Assembly: GCF_918741275.1 (NCBI RefSeq)
Contig: NZ_CAKKNA010000024.1
Coordinates: 1 to 33,095 of the forward strand
Source: Bacillus sp. CECT 9360
GTDB lineage: Bacteria; Bacillota; Bacilli; Bacillales; DSM-1321
DNA length: 33,095 bases
Direction: 5' to 3'
Below, one piece after another: positions 1-7,680 of this stretch. Position 1 is the stretch's first letter, and each line of letters opens with the position of its first letter. Position numbers and translations under genes: made by a program. The notes below the pieces were generated by a model. It was given only the letters and a program-made list of their open reading frames with translations. It had not been told where the DNA came from and searched no databases.

Positions 1-800
1 TCGCTCATATATTCAGATTACCGCTCATATTTTCAGATCACCGCTCATATTTTCGGAGCATCGCCCATAGATTCAGATCACTGCTCATATTTTCGGAGCA
101 TCGCTCATATTTTCGGAGCATCGCTCACATATTCAGATCATCGCTCATAAATTCGGATCATCGCTCATATATTCAGATCACCGCTCATATTTTCGGAGCA
201 TCGCTCATAAATTCGGAGCATCGCTCACATGTTTGGATCATCGCTCATATATTTGGATAATCGATCATATATTCAGATCACCGCTCATATTTTCGGAGCA
301 TCGCTCATATTTTCAGATCATCGCCCACATGTTCGGATCACCGCTCATATATTCAGATCACCGCTCATATTTTCGGAGCATCGCTCATATTTTCGGATCA
401 TCGCTCACATGTTTGGATCATCGATCATATATTTGGATAATCGATCATATTTTCCGATAATCGATCATATTTTCAGATCACCGCTCATAAATTCAGATCA
501 CCGCTCATATTTTCGGAGCATCGATCATATTTTCTGAGCATCGCTCATATTTTCGGATCATCGCTCACATGTTTGGATCATCGATCATATATTTGGATAA
601 TCGATCATATTTTCCGATAATCGATCATATTTTCGGATCATCGCTCATATATTCAGATCACCGCTCATATTTTCGGATAATCGCTCATATTTTCTGAGCA
701 TCGATCATATTTTCCGATCATCGCCCATATTTTCGGATCACCGCTCACATGTTTGGATCATCAATCATATTTTTGGATCACCGCTCATATTTTCGCAGCC
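1..800. repeat. 20-bp tandem repeat array, 40 units, open at left edge
   Basis: The first 800 bases are forty consecutive 20-bp units close to TCGCTCATATTTTCGGATCA, with no insertion or deletion, so every unit starts at position 20n+1. The last unit (781-800) decays halfway through. Variants fall into a few classes: the middle is catatttt, catatatt, cacatgtt or cataaatt, and the end is gatca, gagca or gataa. They recur in the same order at 401-480 and 561-640, which implies duplication of blocks of about eight units. Most units lack stop codons in all three plus frames, so long meaningless reading frames appear. No ribosome site or conserved start was found. The array continues beyond the window. 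Confidence 0.95.
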
Positions 801-892
801 GATGTAGTTCTTATCCTATGTTGGCATTGATTCAAATGACGTCCTCGGCGTCGATGCTAGACATCTTGAAAGTAAAAGTTTTCTTGCTATCA

Positions 893-927
893 AAAAATGC
901 CACAGGGCTTCCTGCGGCATTTTTCAG
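893..927 (-). terminator. Rho-independent terminator after spo0M
   Basis: Read on the minus strand, a GC-rich stem (gccgcagg paired with cctgtggc) closes over a four-base loop and is followed by a run of T. It begins a few bases after the stop codon of the spo0M-like gene and ends the kinase-spo0M operon. Confidence 0.85.
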
Positions 928-928
928 T

Positions 929-1699
929 TTAAACGTAACGGCTGATGATCCCGTTTAATTTTTCTTTCAGTACAGGAATCTCTGAAGCGGAAATGAAACC
1001 TCTTACTTTTGTCTCATCCATATCCAGCGTCTCAGCAAACAGACCGGCAATTCCTTTTGCTTTTCTATCCACTTCAATCAATACTTCAGCTTCTTCTCTG
1101 TTTTTCAAGAAAAAGGCAATTTCAAGCTCATCCAGTTTACCTTTATAAGCGCCTGTTTTCGGAATGAACTCAAATTCTTGTATAAATGGCATTCTTTTTC
1201 GAAAGCGGTAGGGTGCTTCTTCACAATCCGCGTTTCTGAGCTGAAATCCAAGAGCTTCCAATGCAGAAAAAGTAGATTGTATCAGTTCATTGGGCTCTAT
1301 GCGGATAAAATCTTCGTCCTTGGGATCTACGGCGTTTTTAATATCAAGACCGGTTGAAATCCATACTTTTGTCTTTCCTGAGGTCACCGGAGTTTCATAC
1401 GGCAGATTAAAAGTAAACGGAATTTCTTTTTTCTCCGTCGGAGCTACTTCAAACGGCTCATTGATACGGATTTTATGGATCGTTGCAATCTGTGTAAGCT
1501 TCTTGCCATCATATTCCTTCACATAGGTTGTATGCACGGATAAATAGATTTCGTCTATTTTTTGGGGAACACTGCCGCCTATGATTTCGACTGAACCGGT
1601 AACTAAATCACCCGGTCTGAACCGTTCCCTCTCAAGCTTTGTATCGACATGGGCACTTCCAATCCCGATGCTGGCGAGGACTTTGTTAAAAACTGACAT
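929..1699 (-). CDS. spo0M: Spo0M-like sporulation-control protein (arrestin-like fold)
   Basis: The product is a 256-aa cytoplasmic protein of the Spo0M family, whose arrestin-like beta-sandwich acts in control of sporulation. Family features are the N-terminal FNKVLASIGIGSAHVDT, the PGDLVTGSVEI strand, a FTFNLPYETP segment and the C-terminal MPFIQEFEFIP and DELEIAFFL blocks. Length matches the family (about 258 aa). An upstream ATG at 1714 lies inside the kinase gene. The ATG at 1699 is preferred because GGGAG sits 8 bases before it and it lies 5 bases after the kinase stop. Tight spacing implies co-transcription with the kinase. Family assignment is firm; the biochemical role in this strain is inferred. 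Confidence 0.88.
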   Translation of the reverse strand: MSVFNKVLASIGIGSAHVDTKLERERFRPGDLVTGSVEIIGGSVPQKIDEIYLSVHTTYVKEYDGKKLTQIATIHKIRINEPFEVAPTEKKEIPFTFNLPYETPVTSGKTKVWISTGLDIKNAVDPKDEDFIRIEPNELIQSTFSALEALGFQLRNADCEEAPYRFRKRMPFIQEFEFIPKTGAYKGKLDELEIAFFLKNREEAEVLIEVDRKAKGIAGLFAETLDMDETKVRGFISASEIPVLKEKLNGIISRYV

Positions 1700-1704
1700 T
1701 CCAC

Positions 1705-2505
1705 TCACTCCCATTGTGTTTTGATATGTTTTTTTATCTCTGTTAATGCCTGATCACTGCTGTCAAAGGACAAATCACTCATAAGCAGCTTTTTTATGAT
1801 CCTTATTGAATCAGGGTGAATCGTTAATTCTTCATCCCATGCCCGCTCATTTTTCGCTACAGGTGTATAACCGGAATATAATAAAAATAACAAGAAATGA
1901 CCGATCGCGTATAAATCACTTGTATAGTGAACCGGTTTGCGCGGATCTCCAGCCCTTTTGTCATTAGGACTATGTTCTTCCGTACGTGCCAGACCAAAAT
2001 CAATGATGAACAGATCTATCCCGTTTGTAAGGATATTGGGAATGCGCAGGTCCCGATGGATGATGCCTTTTTTATGAAGATCTGTCACTTTGGCAAGAAT
2101 CCGGGCCGATATTATAAAGGCTTCTTGCTCAGTAAACACTTTATCCTCCGAGAAGATTAGCTGCTCAAATGTTTTTCCATTCTTATACTCCATGACCATA
2201 TAGGGTGTGCCTTTCCACTTGCCCTTTTCAATGAGAGCCGGAAAGGCATGATCAGCAAGTTCTGACAGCAGCTGTCCCTCGATAGTAAACCCTTCTTTTG
2301 CTTCCGCAGAATTCAATTTATGATAATTCATCCTTTTTAAGATATAGAGGCGGTTTTCCGATGGGTCCTTTATTAAATAAGCCGTCCCGAAGCTGCCTTT
2401 TCCTATCCTTTTCATGAACAGCCACTGTTTATTTTTAAAAAACGACCCTCGGAAAAGCAAATCAAAAATGGGCTCGCCTATTACTTTAAGAGTTATCTTT
2501 GTCAT
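1705..2505 (-). CDS. Ser/Thr protein kinase, YbdM-like
   Basis: This 266-aa Hanks-type kinase has a glycine loop GKGSFG at residues 35-40, the ATP-anchoring Lys at 57, a likely helix-C Glu near 77, the catalytic HRD at 150-152 with Asn157, and DFG at 169-171. The catalytic loop reads HRDLR where most Ser/Thr kinases have HRDLK. There is no transmembrane segment or PASTA domain, so it is expected to be cytoplasmic. It resembles the small B. subtilis kinase YbdM in length and in the C-terminal LLFLLYS...WDEELT region. It lies between a 56-aa basic protein gene and spo0M with gaps of 6 and 5 bases, suggesting one operon. Substrate is unknown; Spo0M is an obvious candidate by position only. The start has a weak ribosome site, so it may be coupled to the upstream gene. 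Confidence 0.85.
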   Translation of the reverse strand: MTKITLKVIGEPIFDLLFRGSFFKNKQWLFMKRIGKGSFGTAYLIKDPSENRLYILKRMNYHKLNSAEAKEGFTIEGQLLSELADHAFPALIEKGKWKGTPYMVMEYKNGKTFEQLIFSEDKVFTEQEAFIISARILAKVTDLHKKGIIHRDLRIPNILTNGIDLFIIDFGLARTEEHSPNDKRAGDPRKPVHYTSDLYAIGHFLLFLLYSGYTPVAKNERAWDEELTIHPDSIRIIKKLLMSDLSFDSSDQALTEIKKHIKTQWE

Positions 2506-2511
2506 AGTTTT

Positions 2512-2682
2512 CTAACTGCTGAAAAAACCTCGGGATGATTTCTTGTGTTTTTTCTTATAATGGTTGTGCCCGTAGTTTTGATGGTTTTTCATATTCTTAT
2601 TGTTCCAATCGCTGCTTGAATGCATAGGTCTGTGTTTGCTATGGCCATCGTTCAATAATTTCTGAAGCAATTTTTTAATCAC
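2512..2682 (-). CDS. Small His/Lys/Asn-rich basic protein, unknown function
   Basis: This 56-aa frame starts at GTG with a near-perfect AGGAGG 7 bases upstream, and ends 6 bases before the kinase start. It begins MIKKLLQKLLND, then becomes rich in His, Asn and Lys (HNHYKKKHKKSS), and ends RGFFSS. It has no membrane segment. The strong ribosome site and the tight spacing are the evidence that it is real. It is the first gene of the kinase-spo0M operon. I do not recognise the family; the composition would suit nucleic-acid, metal or spore-coat binding, but that is a guess. Confidence 0.7.
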   Translation of the reverse strand: MIKKLLQKLLNDGHSKHRPMHSSSDWNNKNMKNHQNYGHNHYKKKHKKSSRGFFSS

Positions 2683-2762
2683 CTAAAGCCCTCCTATTAT
2701 TTTCTTCTTTCTAGTAAATACGTTTACCTTTTGAGAAGGTTTCAAACATTTTTCCAATAAAT

Positions 2763-2788
2763 AAAACGACGGGGAAGTCCGTCGTTTT
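2763..2788 (-). terminator. Terminator after yozD
   Basis: A perfect 10-bp inverted repeat (AAAACGACGG and its complement) with a six-base loop is flanked by T-rich sequence on the minus strand. It lies downstream of the YozD-like gene and upstream of the small-protein/kinase operon. The stem would also work on the plus strand. Confidence 0.8.
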
Positions 2789-2837
2789 GTAGCCGTCCAT
2801 TTTTCAAGGGCAATTTATGTGTTATTCATAGATGCCG

Positions 2838-3008
2838 TTATCCCTCTGTGTCCTCATCAATTATGCATTTTTCAATCAAGTAATCAAAGGTAATATCAGC
2901 GAGATCCTCCAATTCATGTTCTGTAGGGATGTATCCCCGCCTCATCAGCTCCTGAAAGAAGAATTCGGCAATTTCTTCTGTATCAATAAAAACTTCGATT
3001 TCCCCCAT
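2838..3008 (-). CDS. yozD: YozD-like small protein
   Basis: This 56-aa acidic protein matches my memory of the Bacillus YozD family: VFIDTEEIAEFFFQEL, then RRGYIPTEHELEDLADITF, then LIEKCIIDE. It starts at ATG with GGGGGCG about 8 bases upstream and ends before a clear terminator. No signal peptide or membrane helix is seen. Function is unknown. In B. subtilis yozD neighbours yodN, which may correspond to the next gene here, and this supports a chromosomal location. Confidence 0.75.
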   Translation of the reverse strand: MGEIEVFIDTEEIAEFFFQELMRRGYIPTEHELEDLADITFDYLIEKCIIDEDTEG

Positions 3009-3073
3009 ATCATCGCCCCCTTACTAAGGTGTATGAATGAAGGCTTTCATTTATTCCTGAGCAATCATTACTC

Positions 3074-3754
3074 TCAATTTTGCATCTTCTTTTTGCCCTT
3101 ATCATACAGTTCTTCAGCCAGTTCCCTGATCTTCATCATTGCCAGATTCATCACGTGTTTATACTCATCGTCTTCATACATTTGATATAAAATCCGATAA
3201 TCGTTATATAAATCGAGCAGGTCATCAATCAGCTGCTTTTTTTCGGCAATCATCTCCATTCTCTCTTTTTCAGATTTACGAGGTGTCGAGGGTCCTCCGG
3301 CAGGTTCCTTTTTCCGGGGCTTTTTATTAATCGGGTGAAGCAATCCCAGCTTCTGAATGATTTTGTCCGCTCTCTCAGCATCGGCGATAAGAGTTAATTC
3401 TTCCTCGTGTGCCTCAAGCCACTCGCCGTCTGAAATCCGGGAAAGCTCATAAATAACATCTTCCCAAGCATTTTCTTTATATCTCCAGATCTCCGTTCGA
3501 AAGCCGACCACCTTAAAATAATCATTTCCATACCCATCCACCTGAACAAGATCACCGAAGAAAAACTTGTATTCAATATTAATTTGTTCTTTATCAAAAA
3601 AAACTTCACCTTTATATTCAAAGATGTGCTGAAGCGCACTTTCTATATATAAGCTTTTATTGTGGTTTACTTCGTATGCATAAGTGCCGTCAACATACTT
3701 AACATCTGTTAAATTCCTATTTTTATTCGATGATTCAACCTTTACTAATAAGGG
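3074..3754 (-). pseudogene. Gene with open frame but no start codon, possibly YodN-like, 5'-truncated
   Basis: The frame is open for 226 codons from 3754 to the stop at 3074, clearly coding throughout. The part before the GTG at 3541 reads VKYVDGTYAYEVNHNKS then IFEYKGEVFFDKEQINIEYK, and it continues smoothly into DGYGNDYFKVVGF. The C-terminal half is charged and predicted helical with a Lys/Pro linker (INKKPRKKEP). No ATG, GTG or TTG with a ribosome site opens the full frame, and it meets a stop at 3755-3757. The 5' end therefore appears lost, at the point where the mobile region begins. A start at 3541 would give 155 aa and discard conserved-looking sequence. Position beside yozD suggests yodN; that identity is inferred. 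Confidence 0.55.
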
Positions 3755-3776
3755 TTATCTTCTTCTTTTAAATAAA

Positions 3777-3820
3777 AAATTAAACCCGTATACCTAAGTG
3801 GCACACGGGTTTAATTTGTT
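3777..3820. terminator. Bidirectional-looking terminator
   Basis: An 11-bp inverted repeat, ATTAAACCCGT and its complement, surrounds an 18-base loop and is bordered by A-rich and T-rich tracts. It overlaps the stop codon of the 46-aa gene that begins at 3951, so on the minus strand it ends that gene. Confidence 0.75.
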
Positions 3821-3951
3821 TTATCTTTTGCTTTATCTTTTGCTTGTTTATCTTGAACATTTGGATTGTTAATTTTATTATACAATTCAATTAGTCCCTT
3901 GGCTGCTTTCACCGGATCAAAAGTTCCTCTTTCACCATATTTTACTTTCAC
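3811..3951 (-). CDS. Small Lys-rich protein, unknown
   Basis: A 46-aa frame starts at GTG with GAGGTG 8 bases upstream. The product begins MKVKYGERGTFDPVKAAKGL, continues with a short amphipathic segment ELYNKINNP and ends in the repeat QAKDKAKDKTN. The stop codon lies inside a terminator stem, an arrangement common for single small genes in Bacillus and its phages. No family is recognised. It is the outermost gene at the left side of the phage-like block. Confidence 0.6.
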   Translation of the reverse strand: MKVKYGERGTFDPVKAAKGLIELYNKINNPNVQDKQAKDKAKDKTN

Positions 3952-4135
3952 GATGAAATCACCTCGTTATAAAATATGCGAGAGGGTTTTGTCTTGTTGA
4001 CAACGTATTTTTTTTTGATGTTTAATCACTTATTATTTCTCCTCCCAATGGATCCAGTCGGAACATAACAACATCTTGGAGAAGTTCATTCTAAATTGAT
4101 CATTCAAATTCCTTCCATTAATTCCCAGGAATCCT

Positions 4136-4326
4136 CTAAAGTTTCGGGTTCACCATCTGTTCCCTCTGAAATTTGGTCGCTTCACGTTCTTGCTGCACTC
4201 GATTTCTATAAAAATACTTCCCTCGTTTTAAAGCCGTTTTAAAGATATCAATATCCTTTTGTAGAAGTTGTTAATTTCCTCTGATGTAAGAATAACTGTG
4301 CATTTCTCCAACTTCATAATATGCAT
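4136..4326 (-). pseudogene. Frameshifted small gene, unknown
   Basis: An ATG at 4326 with a GGGG ribosome site opens a frame reading MKLEKCTVILTSEEINNF, which soon stops. From 4270 a second frame without a start continues it plausibly: LQKDIDIFKTALKRGKYFY, then RNRVQQEREATKFQREQM, stopping at 4136. A single frameshift near 4265-4275 would join them into one helical, charged protein of about 63 aa. Function is not recognised. Alternatively the two parts are unrelated scraps. Confidence 0.35.
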
Positions 4327-4378
4327 TGATATAGCCCCTTCACCCTCTCGTTTGGTACACTTCGAGTACACTTGTTTT

Positions 4379-4894
4379 TTAGGCTGTTCCTTGATCTGCA
4401 ATCTGTTTGTAGAGTTCCGCATATTGGTCAACCCGCTTGAAAATATCCTGTTCATCAACCTTGTCGGTGATTTCCCCACTATGGCTGATTTCAGATATAT
4501 CGGTACTTTGTCCACGACTCAACCGCTCAACCTTCACTGCAATTTCCAGTAGTTTTGCAATTTCATAAGGTGATAATGTTTCAGGCCTAATGTGTTCTAC
4601 TGCGGCTTTTACCTTAAGAAGCAACTTTCTGGAAACTTCGGCATGCTCTTTAATCATCTGTTTTCGCAGTTGAGCATTCTCCAAAATAGCCCGCTTGTCC
4701 ATCTCTTCATCAAATGCCTCAGCACGTTCCACCCAGTTATGTTGAGATGACCAGCGTTTAATCAAAGAGTGATTTTTACCTAGTTTTTTCCCAACATCCT
4801 TAAGCTTTCTTGTAAGCCCTAAATTTCTATAAATAGTAAAGCCCTCAAAGGCTTGTTTACTTTCGCCTTCCTGTCGCTCATATAGAGGCTTCAT
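4379..4894 (-). CDS. Phage terminase small-subunit-like protein
   Basis: This 171-aa protein has an N-terminal helix-turn-helix (LKDVGKKLGKNHSLIKRWS) followed by HNWVERAEAFDEEM, an arrangement typical of terminase small subunits that bind the packaging site and hand DNA to the large subunit. The middle and C-terminal parts are long charged helices suited to oligomerisation. GGAGGG lies just upstream of the ATG. No large terminase subunit follows downstream, so either the element is decayed or the protein serves another role. A generic phage HTH protein is the alternative. Confidence 0.6.
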   Translation of the reverse strand: MKPLYERQEGESKQAFEGFTIYRNLGLTRKLKDVGKKLGKNHSLIKRWSSQHNWVERAEAFDEEMDKRAILENAQLRKQMIKEHAEVSRKLLLKVKAAVEHIRPETLSPYEIAKLLEIAVKVERLSRGQSTDISEISHSGEITDKVDEQDIFKRVDQYAELYKQIADQGTA

Positions 4895-4916
4895 AATGGA
4901 TGAAACCCTCCTTTTC

Positions 4917-4934
4917 GGTTAACTGGCGGTTAAC
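4917..4934. promoter_or_regulatory. Repeated GGTTAAC palindromic boxes
   Basis: Two copies of GGTTAAC (4917-4923 and 4928-4934), each containing the palindrome GTTAAC, sit 11 bases apart, just upstream of the terminase-like gene on the minus strand. Such spacing suits a dimeric regulator or packaging-site protein binding one face of the helix. There is no other support. Confidence 0.25.
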
Positions 4935-4981
4935 TTTTAGTAAAGTAGCTCGCTACGATCGTGAACAATTACCCATTAATG

Positions 4982-5410
4982 TTATGGTTTCCACTCGATA
5001 TAAGCAGACTTGTTCAACAAATCATCCAATGTATCTTCCATGCTGCCCACTTCTTTTAAAGTGATTTGGGTTTCTTCTTGTTTTAAACTAGCAGCGGTTT
5101 TCATGGTCATATCATAGAGTTTTTCTGTTGGAATTTCGGATAAATCCCGATTTGCCAATTCTTCTATTAAACGGACTAACTGCTCCCCAAATAACTCAAT
5201 TCTCTTTTTCTTTGAAACATAATACTTTTCTTGAAGCAGCTCCAATTCCAACGCATAACGATTGCTGATTTCCAGCTGCAAATCCCTGCCCCATTTAATC
5301 AATGTGGGCTTGCTAACCCCGATACCCTTTGATATTTCATCATAGGAAACACCCTTTGCTCGTAACTCGATGAACTGCTCTTTTTGGTCTATTTTCGCTA
5401 CTTTTATCAT
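4982..5410 (-). CDS. Helix-turn-helix phage-type protein, unknown
   Basis: A 142-aa product starts at the ATG at 5410, which has AAGGAG 9 bases upstream; an in-frame ATG 33 bases earlier lacks a good site. Residues about 10-45 form a resolvase-like helix-turn-helix (FIELRAKGVSYDEISKGIGV then SKPTLIKWGRDL). The rest is mostly charged helix. It resembles small DNA-binding proteins found near terminase genes in Bacillus prophages and integrative elements. A role in packaging or regulation is inferred from position. Confidence 0.55.
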   Translation of the reverse strand: MIKVAKIDQKEQFIELRAKGVSYDEISKGIGVSKPTLIKWGRDLQLEISNRYALELELLQEKYYVSKKKRIELFGEQLVRLIEELANRDLSEIPTEKLYDMTMKTAASLKQEETQITLKEVGSMEDTLDDLLNKSAYIEWKP

Positions 5411-5472
5411 CGTTTTTCTCTCCTTCATTTTGTATGACTCCAAATAGATTGAATGATTGCCATGTCATTGCA

Positions 5473-5655
5473 CTACCCATAAATATTTCGCAAATTGGAT
5501 AAAGCAAAATAATAAATATCAACATAACCATCGATAATTTCTTTATCACTTAATCCCAAATTCTTATATTTGTCCTTTACATGCTGCATATCATAAATGG
5601 CTCCATGTTGGATATATTCATTTTTAAGCCATTCATACAATCGATACTGATTCAT
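5473..5655 (-). CDS. Small acidic/aromatic protein, unknown
   Basis: This 60-aa frame begins MNQYRLYEWLKNEYIQHGAI with GGTGG close upstream and ends SNLRNIYG. It is rich in Tyr and contains a predicted helical middle (LGLSDKEIIDGYVDIYY). It lies 56 bases downstream of dnaB and reads in the same direction. Small proteins of this kind are common beside phage replication genes. No family is recognised. Confidence 0.5.
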   Translation of the reverse strand: MNQYRLYEWLKNEYIQHGAIYDMQHVKDKYKNLGLSDKEIIDGYVDIYYFALSNLRNIYG

Positions 5656-5711
5656 ATTTCCACCACCGTTTTATATAAATTTTTGGAATCTGCCCCCAAT
5701 TATTTCCGAAC

Positions 5712-7007
5712 TTATCCTTCCAGTTCTTCAAACTTCTGGCACCAGCCTTTAAATAAATACCGAAATTTATTAATACCAACATCCCTACCTTTGGCAATTA
5801 TGCTTTGGATAACTTTTCCTTCTCGATGATAATCATTAGGGTCATGCCACAATAACTCCACTACATCAGCATCCTGTTCTATTTCTCCCGAATCCCGTAG
5901 ATGGTCTAGCCTTGGCTCCAAGGATTTGGCACCTTCTCTACTCAGCTGTGCTAACATAATAAAAGGTACGTTTAATTCAATAGCAATTTTCTTTGCTGTC
6001 CGTGTCACTTCACCAACAGCATGAGAACGGGTTTGTCCAGGTGATTGTGGGATATTCATTATTGTTAAGTAATCAACAATGATTGCTGATATATCTCCAT
6101 ATTGCCTTCTTATCTGATTAGCTTTGGCACGCACCTCATGGATGCTGATATTACTTGCGTCTTCTATAAATAAAGGGAGTTTTTCTAATTTTTTGAATGC
6201 GTCCTCAACTTCCCCAAGTTCTTCTACCGATAATTCCTTACGTCTTATCTTGTTGGCAGGGATTAAGGTTAATGAAGATATCATTCTATTAAACAATTGA
6301 TTTCGTGTCATTTCCTGAGAAAAAAAGAGAACATTTCCTATACCTTGTTTAGCAATACCTAAACCCATTTGTATTGCTTTTGCAGTTTTACCAACACTTG
6401 GTCTTGCAGCAAGAATATAAAGCCATCCACGACCTATTCCTCCCATCCATTTGTCAAACCCTTTAAACCCGGTATAGATGAAATCATCCTTTTCAAGTAA
6501 ATATTCCAGGTAATCATAGCGGCTTTCACTTAAATGCTTTATGTTACCAGAAACTTTGGGTCTAATTTTTAAAGCCTGATTTTCTATTTCTGTCAAAAAT
6601 GTCTCATCATCTTCAAATTCCCGTTCCTCCGATAAATATCTTATTTTTTCTGCTGCTTCAATGCCTCGCCTACGCAAGGCTTTGGATTTTACCAAATCAC
6701 AATAATAGATGCTATTCGCTGTAGTGGGTACTGAGCCAGCTAATTGTGTAAGATAGGTAACACCTCCTACATCCTGTAATATCCCTTTTTGATTTAGCTG
6801 TTCAGAAACTGTCACTACATCAATAGGTTTATTTTTTCTATAAAGATTCAAAATCCCATTCCATATATGACGGTGTGCAGCATTATAGAAATCCCGTTCT
6901 TCCAATTTAGGGACAACTCCGTCGATTATATCCGGATCGTATAAAACCGCTCCAAGTACCGACGTCTCTGCTTCGAGCGAGTATGTTTGGCTAGTAGGTA
7001 AAATCAT
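5712..7007 (-). CDS. DnaB-type replicative helicase (phage/element)
   Basis: This protein of about 431 aa is a hexameric helicase of the DnaB family that unwinds DNA at element replication forks. The N-terminal domain (SLEAETSVLGAVLYDPD, YNAAHRHIW) is followed by a RecA-like core with Walker A ARPSVGKT near residue 205, Walker B IIVDY near 313, the AQLSREG motif and a C-terminal KGRDVG arginine-finger region. It is slightly shorter than chromosomal DnaC (about 450 aa). The ATG at 7007 has GAAGGG 10 bases upstream; an ATG at 7016 has almost no room for one. The start overlaps the end of the initiator gene, so translation is probably coupled. A degraded second copy of its N-terminal region lies at 22640-22900. 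Confidence 0.9.
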   Translation of the reverse strand: MILPTSQTYSLEAETSVLGAVLYDPDIIDGVVPKLEERDFYNAAHRHIWNGILNLYRKNKPIDVVTVSEQLNQKGILQDVGGVTYLTQLAGSVPTTANSIYYCDLVKSKALRRRGIEAAEKIRYLSEEREFEDDETFLTEIENQALKIRPKVSGNIKHLSESRYDYLEYLLEKDDFIYTGFKGFDKWMGGIGRGWLYILAARPSVGKTAKAIQMGLGIAKQGIGNVLFFSQEMTRNQLFNRMISSLTLIPANKIRRKELSVEELGEVEDAFKKLEKLPLFIEDASNISIHEVRAKANQIRRQYGDISAIIVDYLTIMNIPQSPGQTRSHAVGEVTRTAKKIAIELNVPFIMLAQLSREGAKSLEPRLDHLRDSGEIEQDADVVELLWHDPNDYHREGKVIQSIIAKGRDVGINKFRYLFKGWCQKFEELEG

Positions 7008-7680
7008 TTGGATCATTCCCTTCTTCTATCCATCGATTTAAGGCTATTTCCCGTTGCCGGAAATCTATTTCTTTTTCGTGCCTTACAAGCCTCTTTTTGT
7101 TGCCTGTCACTTCCTGTACAACCCATTGAAGGATGGCGTGATAATCAGATTTGTACTTTTTCCCGTGAGCTTCTTTATAATTATTTAGAAGTTCGATCAT
7201 TTCGTTGGTCTTTTCGGGGCCATACTTTTCTATTAGCTCTTCATACTCTGTTATAAAAAGGTTAACACTACTTGCATATTTCTTTTTATGTGTAGTAGTC
7301 TCTGGTATTGCTACTGACAGATTGTCACTACCATGGTGACAAGTTGTCACTATGGAATACACCTTTTCATAATTAATCGTGTACCAATTGGTTTTATCAA
7401 CTTTATATTTGTTATATTGGCCGATAGTAATTAACCCCTGATCGTCTAATGACTTTATAATTCGAATCAATGTACGCTTGGACCAAAATGGAAATTGCTT
7501 TTCCCAATCTGGATAGCTGTTGTAAATCCATTTTCTTCCGCTAATAACGTGATTACTTCTTTGTAACCAATAATGGATCTGTTGCAAGAATATAGCCTCA
7601 TTAAGACCAATACTTTTTGCTAATGTAGGTAAAACAATTAAAGGAGGTTCCTCTACCAAAAGTTTTCCAATTATCAGCAC
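6991..7680 (-). CDS. DnaD-like replication initiator / helicase-loading protein
   Basis: The 229-aa product has an N-terminal winged helix of the replisome-organiser type (GLNEAIFLQQIHYWLQRSNH, FPFWSKRTLIRIIKSL) and a C-terminal YKSDYHAILQWVVQEV block seen in many Bacillus phage and integrative-element replication proteins. It would bind the element origin and recruit the DnaB-type helicase encoded immediately downstream, whose start it overlaps. No separate helicase-loader ATPase is visible. The exact family name is uncertain; the role is inferred from the fold and the pairing with dnaB. Confidence 0.75.
   Translation of the reverse strand: MLIIGKLLVEEPPLIVLPTLAKSIGLNEAIFLQQIHYWLQRSNHVISGRKWIYNSYPDWEKQFPFWSKRTLIRIIKSLDDQGLITIGQYNKYKVDKTNWYTINYEKVYSIVTTCHHGSDNLSVAIPETTTHKKKYASSVNLFITEYEELIEKYGPEKTNEMIELLNNYKEAHGKKYKSDYHAILQWVVQEVTGNKKRLVRHEKEIDFRQREIALNRWIEEGNDPNDFTY

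Noticed and set aside
1..800. CRISPR array
   Set aside because: Units are contiguous 20-bp repeats without unique spacers, and no cas genes are present.
229..958. Open reading frames of 60-100 codons inside the 20-bp array
   Set aside because: They arise because the unit has no stop codon in any plus frame; 20 is not a multiple of three, so frames drift, and there is no ribosome site.
2832..3185. 117-codon plus frame over yozD
   Set aside because: It overlaps the YozD-like gene on the other strand, has no ribosome site, and its translation looks random.
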